A stretch of 64,000 bases of DNA from Clostridiales bacterium (GCA_022508445.1 JAFLVG010000002.1:62001-126000); one strand, 5' to 3'; shown: positions 8,358 to 16,762, counted from the first letter of the stretch. Notes: generated by a model not told the origin, from the letters alone. Translations and numbers: made by a program.

Positions 8358-11277
8358 AACTAAAAATATCTACATGATACTCGTGCTTATATTGGCGGCA
8401 GCCGCACTTGCGTTCGGTTTGTCGCTGTATGAAGGCGGTCATGCTAATACAGCGTATGCGGCTTCGATGCCGAAGTACACGATGACATTTGCATATACTC
8501 ACTATTATACATACAATACGAGCACTTCGACAGACGGCACTGCAAGCGGAACTACTTCGGCAACGGTTAAGGGTAACGGCGGCAGTAATGTCACTGTAAG
8601 ATTCTATTTATACAGTAGCTCGCAGTCGGGAACGGCAACTCTGCCTATGGGCGGCGCTATATCCGAACGGAATATAACGATTTCAATGGACGGAAGTTGG
8701 CAAACGCGCATGATTACCGTTACGAATAGCGCCGGTACTTCAATGGGATCGTCATATAGCGGATCGTTGTCGTTAAGTAATCTATCCGATGGTACATATA
8801 CGATGACTTGCAAAATGACGGGATCGGGTTGGAATCCGAACAGTCGTGCGTATGCTTATTACAGTATGACCGCGACCTCTATATTCGTTATAGATTCGAC
8901 CGCGCCCACAGTAAGCGGCGCTTCAACATCTACTACGGGCAAATATACCAATTCCGCTTTTACGGTAAGCGCAAGCGATTCCGTCAGCGGTGTAGAAAAT
9001 CTTTACATGAAAGCACCCAACAGCAGTAGCTATACTGCTGTTGGGACTTCAAGAACTGTGACGGCAGGTAGCACAAACGGGCTATACAGCTTTTACGCCA
9101 AAGACAATGCAGGAAATTCTTCCGCAACATACTATGTCTATTACGATACTTCGCTCCCAACGCTAACAATATATCAATCGGGTAGCAGCACGCTCAAAAC
9201 AATAACAGGCGATAGCACGAACACAGCTTTCTATTGTAACGCAAGCGATACGGGTAGTGGCGTAAGCCAAATCGAATATAAGACTCCGACTGCTACTTCG
9301 TGGACAAGGTATTTGTCCGGCGCGGTAATTCAGACATACGATCCAAACGGACTGTATCAGTTTCGTGTGACTGACAAGGCAGGGAATGTATCTGCAACAC
9401 GACTAATTACAAAAGATACGACTAACCCCTCCGGCACGATTTACGGAGAAAATACGGTGGTATCTTCGGGCGGCTCGACAAAAGCCGCCTATATTAAATT
9501 TACAGCTTACGATGCCGATTCGGGCATAGACAAAATTTATGTGCGTAAACCATTTACGGGATCTTATGTACTTTACACAGAAGGAACTCAATTTACCGAG
9601 AACGGATCATATTCATTCTATTGTTTAGATAAAGCAGGTAATTATTCTATTACATATTCGGTAACCTTAGATAATACTGCGCCGGTACTGTCATGTAGCC
9701 AAATCGCATTCTATGAAAAGACGGGATATGACTTCACTGTAAAGGCAACCGACGCTATAAGTAAAGTTACATTGTATTATAAGACGCCGCTTATGACATC
9801 GTATGCGGCGGCAAGCGACGGCAGCTACAGCGTAAAAACAACCGATTCTGACGGAAGATATTACTTCTATGCAGAGGACGCGGTGGGAAACAAATCCGAA
9901 ACAAAATGGATAGAGCTTGCAGTGGCGGTCCCAACTGCCACGATTGAGCGCGACAACAGCACAAACCACTACCGAATTACTTGGGATGATTCGTCCACAG
10001 GTAGATTGAACGATAATCCCTATACCAAAGGAACTTGGATTACGACAGAGGGCGAGTACACATTCGTCATTACAAATTCAAGCAATCGGTCTAATACCTA
10101 TCACTTTACCATCGCGCATGGCTTTGTGCCTGTAGAAACTGTAAAACCGACTTGTACGGATAGGGGCTATACTACTTATAAGTGCCTAACTTGCGATGTT
10201 TCGTATGTGTCAGACTATGTAGATGCAAACGGACATAGCTACGACGAGCAGCTTGTCGGTGAAACTTGTACGGAGGGCGCACACTACTTATATACTTGTT
10301 CGGTGTGTGGTCATCAGTACAAGTCCGAGTATTTGACGGCAGGGGGACATAAGTACGATAAGACGGTTGTGAAAGCGAACTGTACGGATCGCGGCTATAC
10401 AATATATAAGTGTACGGTATGCGACTATACATTCCGCGACGACTACACCGAAGCGCTTGGTCATAATTTCAAGTTGACGGTGTTAGAGCCTACTTGTTTA
10501 GATGGCGGCTATACGACTTACGAGTGTAAGCGTTGCGATTACGAGTATATATCCGACTATACGCAAGCGTTAGGACATAACTATGAGGAAAGCGTGGTCG
10601 ATGCCAACTGTACGGAAAGAGGATACCACTTGCATAAGTGTTCACGCTGTGACGACGAGTATAAAACCGATGAAACTCTCGCGCTCGGTCACTACTATAC
10701 CGAAAGAACGGTGGAAGTATCTTGTACGCAGAACGGTTGTGTACTCCATACTTGTACGCGATGCGGTTACGAGTACGAAACGAATGTTGTTGTAAAACTC
10801 GGTCACAAGTATGTAACCGAAGTAACAATGCCGGCAACTTGTGAGGACGACGGTAACCGTCATTATTTATGTTCTCGCTGTGGCGATCAGTATGACACGC
10901 CAATTCCGGCGTTTGGGCATACCTACGAGATTTCCAACATTCAAACGAACGGGGGAGAAACCGTGCGTACCTATACTTGCTCTATATGCGGTCACAGCTA
11001 TACGCAAGACTTGGGCGATCAGTATGAGGAAGTGTCCAACTATGTTGAATACCTATTCAGACAGTACAGCCCGTATATGTGGTGGGTATTCCTCGCGGTT
11101 GCAGGTGTGTGGTCGATAGCTATGGGTATCGCAATTATTGTTGCCCATAAGAACGAGGACAAGCAAAAGGCGAGAAAGATGCTTGTGAACTATGTCATAG
11201 GCTTGGTAGTTATAGCGGCTATTCTCATTGCGGCCCCGTATTTGGTGCGCGGAATCGCGGCTCTCATTTCGGGATAA
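8338..11277 (+). CDS. Large secreted protein: Ig-like region, 7-8 Cys/His repeats, C-terminal pilin-like two-TM domain
   Basis: Signal-peptide-like N-terminus; repeated Ig-like modules (FYAKDNAGNSSATYYVYYDTS / FRVTDKAGNVSATRLITKDTT); repeats matching those of the 2647-4149 protein; C-terminus VAHKNEDKQKARKMLVNYVIGLVVIAAILIAAPYLVRGIAALISG aligns with the 96-aa pilin. Confidence 0.85.
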   Translation: MNNLRTKTKNIYMILVLILAAAALAFGLSLYEGGHANTAYAASMPKYTMTFAYTHYYTYNTSTSTDGTASGTTSATVKGNGGSNVTVRFYLYSSSQSGTATLPMGGAISERNITISMDGSWQTRMITVTNSAGTSMGSSYSGSLSLSNLSDGTYTMTCKMTGSGWNPNSRAYAYYSMTATSIFVIDSTAPTVSGASTSTTGKYTNSAFTVSASDSVSGVENLYMKAPNSSSYTAVGTSRTVTAGSTNGLYSFYAKDNAGNSSATYYVYYDTSLPTLTIYQSGSSTLKTITGDSTNTAFYCNASDTGSGVSQIEYKTPTATSWTRYLSGAVIQTYDPNGLYQFRVTDKAGNVSATRLITKDTTNPSGTIYGENTVVSSGGSTKAAYIKFTAYDADSGIDKIYVRKPFTGSYVLYTEGTQFTENGSYSFYCLDKAGNYSITYSVTLDNTAPVLSCSQIAFYEKTGYDFTVKATDAISKVTLYYKTPLMTSYAAASDGSYSVKTTDSDGRYYFYAEDAVGNKSETKWIELAVAVPTATIERDNSTNHYRITWDDSSTGRLNDNPYTKGTWITTEGEYTFVITNSSNRSNTYHFTIAHGFVPVETVKPTCTDRGYTTYKCLTCDVSYVSDYVDANGHSYDEQLVGETCTEGAHYLYTCSVCGHQYKSEYLTAGGHKYDKTVVKANCTDRGYTIYKCTVCDYTFRDDYTEALGHNFKLTVLEPTCLDGGYTTYECKRCDYEYISDYTQALGHNYEESVVDANCTERGYHLHKCSRCDDEYKTDETLALGHYYTERTVEVSCTQNGCVLHTCTRCGYEYETNVVVKLGHKYVTEVTMPATCEDDGNRHYLCSRCGDQYDTPIPAFGHTYEISNIQTNGGETVRTYTCSICGHSYTQDLGDQYEEVSNYVEYLFRQYSPYMWWVFLAVAGVWSIAMGIAIIVAHKNEDKQKARKMLVNYVIGLVVIAAILIAAPYLVRGIAALISG

Positions 11278-11307
11278 AAAATTTTTCAGAAATTTATGCC
11301 AAACCTA

Positions 11308-11336
11308 TTGACAAAAGAAATTAACAAGTCTATAAT
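11308..11336 (+). promoter_or_regulatory. Sigma-A-type promoter
   Basis: TTGACA (11308-11313), 17-bp spacer, TATAAT (11331-11336). Confidence 0.8.
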
Positions 11337-11345
11337 AAATGTACG

Positions 11346-11361
11346 GTCGTATCAATACGAC
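11346..11361 (+). promoter_or_regulatory. Candidate operator palindrome next to the predicted TSS
   Basis: GTCGTAT-CA-ATACGAC, perfect 7-bp inverted repeat starting 10 bp downstream of the -10 box. Confidence 0.5.
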
Positions 11362-11372
11362 GCGAGTATTAA

Positions 11373-11741
11373 ATGAAGGAGGCAATTATGAAAAGGGCAG
11401 AGATTTTAAGGAAAGCGCAAGCTGACGAGGGAATGACCGTTGCGGAAATAAAGGCATATCAGTCGATAGTGCAGCCGAAGCCGCAAGTGTACGGTAAGTA
11501 CGGAACGCTCAAAAAGAGATACCTTGAGGATAAGGGAATAGATTGGACGATAGCCGACCTTCCTACATACTTGCACGGCATCGACAGACAGGCAGAGCAA
11601 ATGCGCGAAACGATGTACGCCAAGCTGTCAGCATCAGAACGATTCAAAAAGACGGGCGACTTCTTGAACGATTTGCGAATCGAAACGGAAATTCAACATC
11701 GAATCGAAGAAGAAATTTTAAGTGAGCTTGTCTATGTGTAA
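11373..11741 (+). CDS. TnpV-like transposon-associated protein
   Basis: 122 aa; YGKYGTLKKRYLEDK...LPTYLHGIDRQAEQM...EEILSELVYV resembles TnpV family layout (GK(W/Y)G.....YL...; terminal E.I..ELIYA). Confidence 0.6.
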   Translation: MKEAIMKRAEILRKAQADEGMTVAEIKAYQSIVQPKPQVYGKYGTLKKRYLEDKGIDWTIADLPTYLHGIDRQAEQMRETMYAKLSASERFKKTGDFLNDLRIETEIQHRIEEEILSELVYV

Positions 11742-11754
11742 CGGGGATACGGCT

Positions 11755-11904
11755 ATGACAAAGAAGAATGTTAAGAATACGGCGAAGAAAGCCGTTACAA
11801 CAATAGGCAAAGTGGGCGGAATCGCGCTCGCCGGTGCGCTTGTTTTGGCGCACGTCGCGGCGAGCGCGGTCGGCGCTCTTGTCTGTGCTATTACAAAGGA
11901 GTAA
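11755..11904 (+). CDS. Small hydrophobic protein
   Basis: Within ORF 11722-11904; internal ATG at 11755 follows a GGGGA-like RBS (MTKKNVKNTAKKAVTTIGKVGGIALAGALVLAHVAASAVGALVCAITKE). Confidence 0.5.
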   Translation: MTKKNVKNTAKKAVTTIGKVGGIALAGALVLAHVAASAVGALVCAITKE

Positions 11905-11907
11905 CCT

Positions 11908-12132
11908 ATGGAGCGCAAAGAAAGTACACCCGAACGCGAAAGGAAACGCACTTATGAAGAAAAGCATAAGGACGAGCGCAAGGCAAAGTGTAAGATTTGG
12001 GGAACAAGCGTTGACCGCAAGCTTGCGGACGAAATCGACGAGTTTTTAGCCAAGCACAAAATTACGAAGGTCGCTGTCATAACGGCAGGCTTTCAAGCAT
12101 TAAAAGAACAATTTGAACCGGACGATAAATAG
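11908..12132 (+). CDS. Small basic protein, possible ribbon-helix-helix-like DNA-binding protein
   Basis: 74 aa, RBS AAGGAGT; KIWGTSVDRKLADEIDEFLAKHKITKVAVITAGFQALKEQ resembles an RHH strand-helix-helix pattern. Confidence 0.5.
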   Translation: MERKESTPERERKRTYEEKHKDERKAKCKIWGTSVDRKLADEIDEFLAKHKITKVAVITAGFQALKEQFEPDDK

Positions 12133-12233
12133 CCGTTCGAAATAGCGGAGAGCCGCTAATAATATCGTGATGCCGAACGGCATAGTCACGGAGTACAACC
12201 ATTGAAGGATGGAGTGTAAGCGTGACTATGCCG
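12132..12233 (+). ncRNA. Candidate structured RNA / cis element upstream of the recombinase cassette
   Basis: GCCGTTCG(12132-12139)/CGAACGGC(12174-12181) encloses hairpin AGCGG-AGAG-CCGCT; CGGCATAGTCACG(12178-12190)/CGTGACTATGCCG(12221-12233) is a perfect 13-bp inverted repeat enclosing CCAT-TGAAGG-ATGG. Confidence 0.5.
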
Positions 12234-12275
12234 TAATGTCTATATGCTCCTTCTTTCATTATAAAGGAGTGAAAT

Positions 12276-12443
12276 TTGGACGCTACGGCAGAACAAGAAA
12301 AATGTAAGAAAGAGTTTATATACCTTGCGGCGTACTCGCTTATAAAGCAAGCGCAACAAGAAGGTAGTGTGGACTTAATCGTGTTGGAACGATTAAATAA
12401 CAGATGTGCGGAAAGAATGGGTTGTATGCCTATTCCGCTTTAA
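12276..12443 (+). CDS. 55-aa small protein preceding the recombinases (SHOCT-like small ORF typical of recombinase cassettes)
   Basis: TTG start after AAGGAGTG RBS; MDATAEQEKCKKEFIYLAAYSLIKQAQQEGSVDLIVLERLNNRCAERMGCMPIPL*. Not in the supplied ORF track. Confidence 0.5.
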   Translation: MDATAEQEKCKKEFIYLAAYSLIKQAQQEGSVDLIVLERLNNRCAERMGCMPIPL

Positions 12444-12466
12444 GTAAAACAAGGAGGTGTGCCGCT

Positions 12467-14023
12467 ATGAATGCAGCGAGAGAAATAAGAGTAATACAGC
12501 CGACAAAGCAAGGCGATTCTGCTGAAAAGATCAGAGTAGCGGCATATTGCCGTGTAAGTACAGATTCGAGCGATCAGTTAAATTCGTTCTATGCACAAGT
12601 AAAATACTATACCGATTACATACGAAATAATGACGGTATGCAGCTTGTGGATATTTACGCAGACGAAGGCATAACGGGAACGGCGATTTCCAAACGCGAC
12701 GATTTTAAGCGGCTTGTAGCTGATGTTAAGAAGAAGAAGATAGATAGAGTGCTTGTAAAGAGCGTTACAAGGTTTGCTCGTAATTCGTTGGAGTGCATCG
12801 AAACTGTTAGACTTTTCAAATCTAACGGTACAAGCATATATTTTGAGAACGACAATATCGACACCGAACGGATGAACTCGGAAATGATACTATTTATAAA
12901 GAGTGCATTTGCGCAAGGTGAAGCTATATCCGCATCGCGTCGTATGGCTGTCGCCAACCGAATGAAAATGGCGGACGGAACATACAACCTTGCAAGCGCT
13001 CCGTTCGGATATAGGCTTAGCGAAAACGGACTTGTTGTCGAGCCACAAGAAGCAGAGATTATAAAAAAGATTTTCGAACTTTACTTGTCGGGCATGGGCG
13101 ATTGTCTTATACTGCAATATCTTAAAGAGCGGTATAGCGAGATGTCGTGGTCGATGAAAAGAGTGAGCTATATCTTATCTAATGAAAGGTATATCGGCGA
13201 TTGTCTTTTACAAAAAAGGTTTTCTCCAAATGTATTGCCGTTGACACCAAAAACGAATAGGGGTGAACTGCCAAAGTATTACTATGAGGGAACGCACGAG
13301 CCGATTGTATCCAAAGAAGTCTTTGATAAAGTCCAATCTATGCGAAAAGAAAAACGCGATAGGTACACACGAAATGACGGTAAGGAAATTCGCAAGGAGT
13401 TTTTTACTAAAAAGGTCTATTGTAGACATTGCGGTTGGGCTTATAGCAAAAAGTGGAGAAATGGCGAATTGTTTTGGCGTTGTCGTAAGCAAGGCACGAC
13501 AGCGGACGAGTGCAGAACACCGCCACAAGCAGATAGCGTTCTCCGGCAAGCATTTATAAAGATGTTCAATACATTAAAGCAGAACAGCAGGGTGGTCATT
13601 CACGAAACGCTTTTGCAACTTCAAACATTGAAAATGAAAGTGAGCGGAGGCAGGGATGAGATTATAGAGATTGACAAAGAGCTTGTTACCTTGTCCGAGC
13701 AAAACCGTATATATTCGGAATTGTTCGCTCAGCACATTCTGGACGAGGTTTCGTACTATGAACAAACGGACAAATTGAAAAATAAAATGACCGAGTTGCG
13801 TAGCAGGCGCTTGAAAATCTTAAACGACGACGAAGAAGAGAACTGCTTAGAGCATTTACGCAAATTGGAACGAGTTGTAACGGATACTGAATTTATAACC
13901 GTATTTGATGAAAAGTTGTTCGACGATATAGTTGAGCGTATCTTTATCGAAGAAAACGGTGGAATATCGTTTAGGATGCATTGCGGTCTTGAGTTTAAAG
14001 TGAATATGGAGGACGGTTTATGA
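12467..14023 (+). CDS. Large serine recombinase 1
   Basis: ATG at 12467 preceded by AAGGAGGT (track ORF begins at 12404); catalytic motif VAAYCRVSTDSSDQL, YADEGITGT, recombinase domain, CxxC zinc ribbon, coiled coil. Confidence 0.93.
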   Translation: MNAAREIRVIQPTKQGDSAEKIRVAAYCRVSTDSSDQLNSFYAQVKYYTDYIRNNDGMQLVDIYADEGITGTAISKRDDFKRLVADVKKKKIDRVLVKSVTRFARNSLECIETVRLFKSNGTSIYFENDNIDTERMNSEMILFIKSAFAQGEAISASRRMAVANRMKMADGTYNLASAPFGYRLSENGLVVEPQEAEIIKKIFELYLSGMGDCLILQYLKERYSEMSWSMKRVSYILSNERYIGDCLLQKRFSPNVLPLTPKTNRGELPKYYYEGTHEPIVSKEVFDKVQSMRKEKRDRYTRNDGKEIRKEFFTKKVYCRHCGWAYSKKWRNGELFWRCRKQGTTADECRTPPQADSVLRQAFIKMFNTLKQNSRVVIHETLLQLQTLKMKVSGGRDEIIEIDKELVTLSEQNRIYSELFAQHILDEVSYYEQTDKLKNKMTELRSRRLKILNDDEEENCLEHLRKLERVVTDTEFITVFDEKLFDDIVERIFIEENGGISFRMHCGLEFKVNMEDGL

Positions 14024-14928
14024 GAAATAGAATGTTGCCGCTCGGTTATGGCATAGAGAACGGTGAGATAGTAGTAAACGAACAAGAAGCAGAAATAGTC
14101 AAAAGTATATTCGACGAATATTGCAATGGAAGTTCCTTAAAGACTTTGGTTAATAACCTAAATGAGCGAAATGTTATGTTCACGGCAGGTAAAGCTCAAT
14201 GGAATAAGGGCAGAATACACCATATACTTACTGATCTCAGATATACAGGGATTAAGGCGTTTCCGCAGATAATCAATCCTGACACATTCAATAAAGCAAT
14301 TCACTTCAAAAACAGTAAGAGCATAAGCAAACGTGAGATAAGTTCTGAAGCCGAATATCTGAAAGAAAAAGTGTTTTGCGGAAAGTGCGGCAGTCGATAT
14401 GTTCGTATTATTGACAGCAACAAAAAAGAGAGGTGGGTATGTGCCAACGGTTGTAAGTTTGGGCGCAGACCTACCGATCTACTACTATTATCTGCAATTC
14501 AAGCGATAGTGTTAAGAGTAAACGAAAACCGAGAATTGTTATTACAGCAACCGAGAGATACGGGTTATACTCGAACGCTTGAAATAATGAGGTTGACGAA
14601 CGAGATTGCGCGATTGAATGAGCAAATTTCGCCAAGCTTCAATACAGGTAAGACTTTACTGTTTCAAATTGCCGAAAGCAAGTTTTCGGCTTGCAAAGAA
14701 GACAAGAGTATTTATACCGATTATGTTCTTGAGCAGATACATAATACCATCGAGCGAGGTGGTGTGGATGTGCCGTTCATAAAGAACTCCGTTCACAAAG
14801 TATTGATTACCGGAAAGAATGAGTATGAGATAGTGTTTGTGAACGGTGCAAGAATATCTAATAAGGAGGTGACGGAAGGTGCAAGCAAAACTTGTAACAA
14901 AGATAGACGCGAATCCATTACTGTCTAA
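14020..14928 (+). CDS. Serine-recombinase-related protein lacking the N-terminal catalytic domain
   Basis: Begins directly in the recombinase domain (LGYGIENGEIVVNEQEAEIVKSIFDEYCNGSSLKTLVNNLNERNV), followed by a Cys-rich ribbon (VFCGKCGSRYV...CANGC); no YxRxS motif; start overlaps upstream stop (ATGA). Confidence 0.85.
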   Translation: MRNRMLPLGYGIENGEIVVNEQEAEIVKSIFDEYCNGSSLKTLVNNLNERNVMFTAGKAQWNKGRIHHILTDLRYTGIKAFPQIINPDTFNKAIHFKNSKSISKREISSEAEYLKEKVFCGKCGSRYVRIIDSNKKERWVCANGCKFGRRPTDLLLLSAIQAIVLRVNENRELLLQQPRDTGYTRTLEIMRLTNEIARLNEQISPSFNTGKTLLFQIAESKFSACKEDKSIYTDYVLEQIHNTIERGGVDVPFIKNSVHKVLITGKNEYEIVFVNGARISNKEVTEGASKTCNKDRRESITV

Positions 14929-16486
14929 ACATACAAACGAAAATGCGCTTTTGCGCGTGGCGGCGTATTGCCGAGTAAGTACAGATGCGAACGATCAGTT
15001 AGAAAGTTATAAAGCGCAGGTTGCATACTATTCCGACGCTATTGCCAAAAATCCGCGTTGGCGGTTTGTTGATATTTACGCCGATGAGGGTATAACGGGA
15101 ACGCAAGATAAAAAGCGTAAAGACTTTATGCGTATGATAAGGGACTGCAACAAGGGTAAAATAGACTTGATCCTTACAAAATCAGTTGCGCGGTTTGCTC
15201 GTAATACAGTAGATAGCTTGAAATATGTTCGTCAGTTGAAAGCTATGGGAATAGGAGTGTTCTTTGAGGAACAAAACCTTGATTCTCTGAAAGCGGATAG
15301 CGAAATGTTAATAGGCTTTCACAGCGTAATGGCACAAGCTGAGAGCGAGAACATAAGCGCAAATGTTCGTTGGGGAATACAGCAGCGTATGAAATCAGGG
15401 ACATTCGCTTTTCGCTACAATATAATAGGATATAGGAAAGGCGCGGACGGGCAACCCGAAATAGTACCCGAAGAAGCGGAGATAGTAAAAAAAGTATATG
15501 AGATGTTTTTGTTCGGTAACAGTATAGACCAAATCAAAGCGTACTTGGAAGCAAAGCAGATCAAAACTCGCAAGGGTAAAACTGTTTGGGAAAAACACGC
15601 CATACGGAATATGCTTACAAACGAACGCTACACCGGCGATATGTTATTGCAAAAAACCTATACAGAGAATCCGATTTCCAAAAAAGTCAAGAAGAATCGT
15701 GGTGAAATGGCGAAGTACCTTGTATCTAACAATCATCCGGCGATTATTGACAAGGACACGTTTAAGTTAGTGCAGATGGAAATGGCAAAGCGTAGCAACA
15801 AGCGCGTCACCTCTGATTTGAGTATAACTGGTAAAGGAAAGTACAGCGGTAAATGCGCTTTGACGGATTTACTTGTTTGCGGAGAGTGCGGTAGCGCATA
15901 CAGGCGTAGGACTTGGACGAAGAAAGGCAAGAGTAAAAAAGTGTGGCGATGTTTGAGTAGGCTGGAACACGGAACGGAATTTTGCAAGCATTCCATTAGC
16001 GTGGACGAAACCAAACTCAATGAAGCGATACATCGGGCGATGAGAAAAATAACAGAGCAGCGCGAAGCCTTTAATCTGATTTTTTCGGAACTGTCTTATG
16101 CGGCTACGGGCGATGATACAGTTCTTGATGTTGGCGCAATAGAGCAGGAGATAGCTACATTGGTGGAAACGAGCAATAGCTATGTAGCACTTATGGCATC
16201 GACCGAAGGCGACAAAGAACGGTACAGAACAGAGATTGTAAACATAAACCAAAAGATAACCGTACTTCGCGGCGAGCTTGAACGGGTAAAAGCTGTGATA
16301 GCGTCGAGTGAAAAAGTCAACATAGAAATCGAGCGACTGAAAAAGCTATTTGAGAATATGGGCAACGCTTTCAATCTTACTGACGAGATGATCCTGCGGC
16401 GAATGGTGGAGTACATACGAGTAATGAGCGAAGGTAAGATTATAGTGGTATTCAAAGGCGGGATGATAGTTGAAGAATATTTGTAA
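14879..16486 (+). CDS. Large serine recombinase 3
   Basis: GTG start after AAGGAGGT; VAAYCRVSTDANDQL, YADEGITGTQDKKR, recombinase domain, LVCGECGSAYRRR zinc ribbon, coiled coil. Confidence 0.93.
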   Translation: MQAKLVTKIDANPLLSKHTNENALLRVAAYCRVSTDANDQLESYKAQVAYYSDAIAKNPRWRFVDIYADEGITGTQDKKRKDFMRMIRDCNKGKIDLILTKSVARFARNTVDSLKYVRQLKAMGIGVFFEEQNLDSLKADSEMLIGFHSVMAQAESENISANVRWGIQQRMKSGTFAFRYNIIGYRKGADGQPEIVPEEAEIVKKVYEMFLFGNSIDQIKAYLEAKQIKTRKGKTVWEKHAIRNMLTNERYTGDMLLQKTYTENPISKKVKKNRGEMAKYLVSNNHPAIIDKDTFKLVQMEMAKRSNKRVTSDLSITGKGKYSGKCALTDLLVCGECGSAYRRRTWTKKGKSKKVWRCLSRLEHGTEFCKHSISVDETKLNEAIHRAMRKITEQREAFNLIFSELSYAATGDDTVLDVGAIEQEIATLVETSNSYVALMASTEGDKERYRTEIVNINQKITVLRGELERVKAVIASSEKVNIEIERLKKLFENMGNAFNLTDEMILRRMVEYIRVMSEGKIIVVFKGGMIVEEYL

Positions 16487-16489
16487 TGT

Positions 16490-16521
16490 AATTCCGAGTC
16501 GGTGCGGCTCGGAATTATTTT
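16490..16521 (+). terminator. Rho-independent terminator downstream of recombinases
   Basis: AATTCCGAG-TCGGTGCGG-CTCGGAATT followed by ATTTT. Confidence 0.75.
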
Positions 16522-16579
16522 ATATATAAAAAGGTTGCATTTTTTACTTAAATTTGTTATAACTATACTTGAGAATCGG

Positions 16580-16668
16580 TTTTGTCTTTTTTATCCGAAA
16601 AAGGTAGGCATCCTTTTCGGGTACTAAAGACAAAAATCGGCATGTGCATGTAAGCAGATGCCGATTTT
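16580..16668 (+). other. Two adjacent, slightly overlapping strong hairpins at the putative element edge
   Basis: TTTTGTCTTT(16580-16589)/AAAGACAAAA(16626-16635) with inner CCGAAAAAGG/CCTTTTCGG; then AAAATCGGCAT(16633-16643)/ATGCCGATTTT(16658-16668). Confidence 0.6.
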
Positions 16669-16733
16669 CATTTCTTAACTCTTCATTTTAGGAGACAGAT
16701 TATTTTATAAATTATGAAAAAAATTATAATATA

Positions 16734-16762
16734 TTGACAAGTTGGTTAAAAAATGTTATCAT
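16734..16762 (+). promoter_or_regulatory. Promoter for the restriction endonuclease gene
   Basis: TTGACA (16734-16739), 17-bp spacer, TATCAT (16757-16762). Confidence 0.6.

Noticed and set aside
14020-14928. Middle recombinase as a pseudogene
   Set aside because: Frame is intact, has good translational coupling and a complete Cys ribbon; treated as a domain-lacking gene rather than a decayed one, though decay cannot be excluded without homologues.
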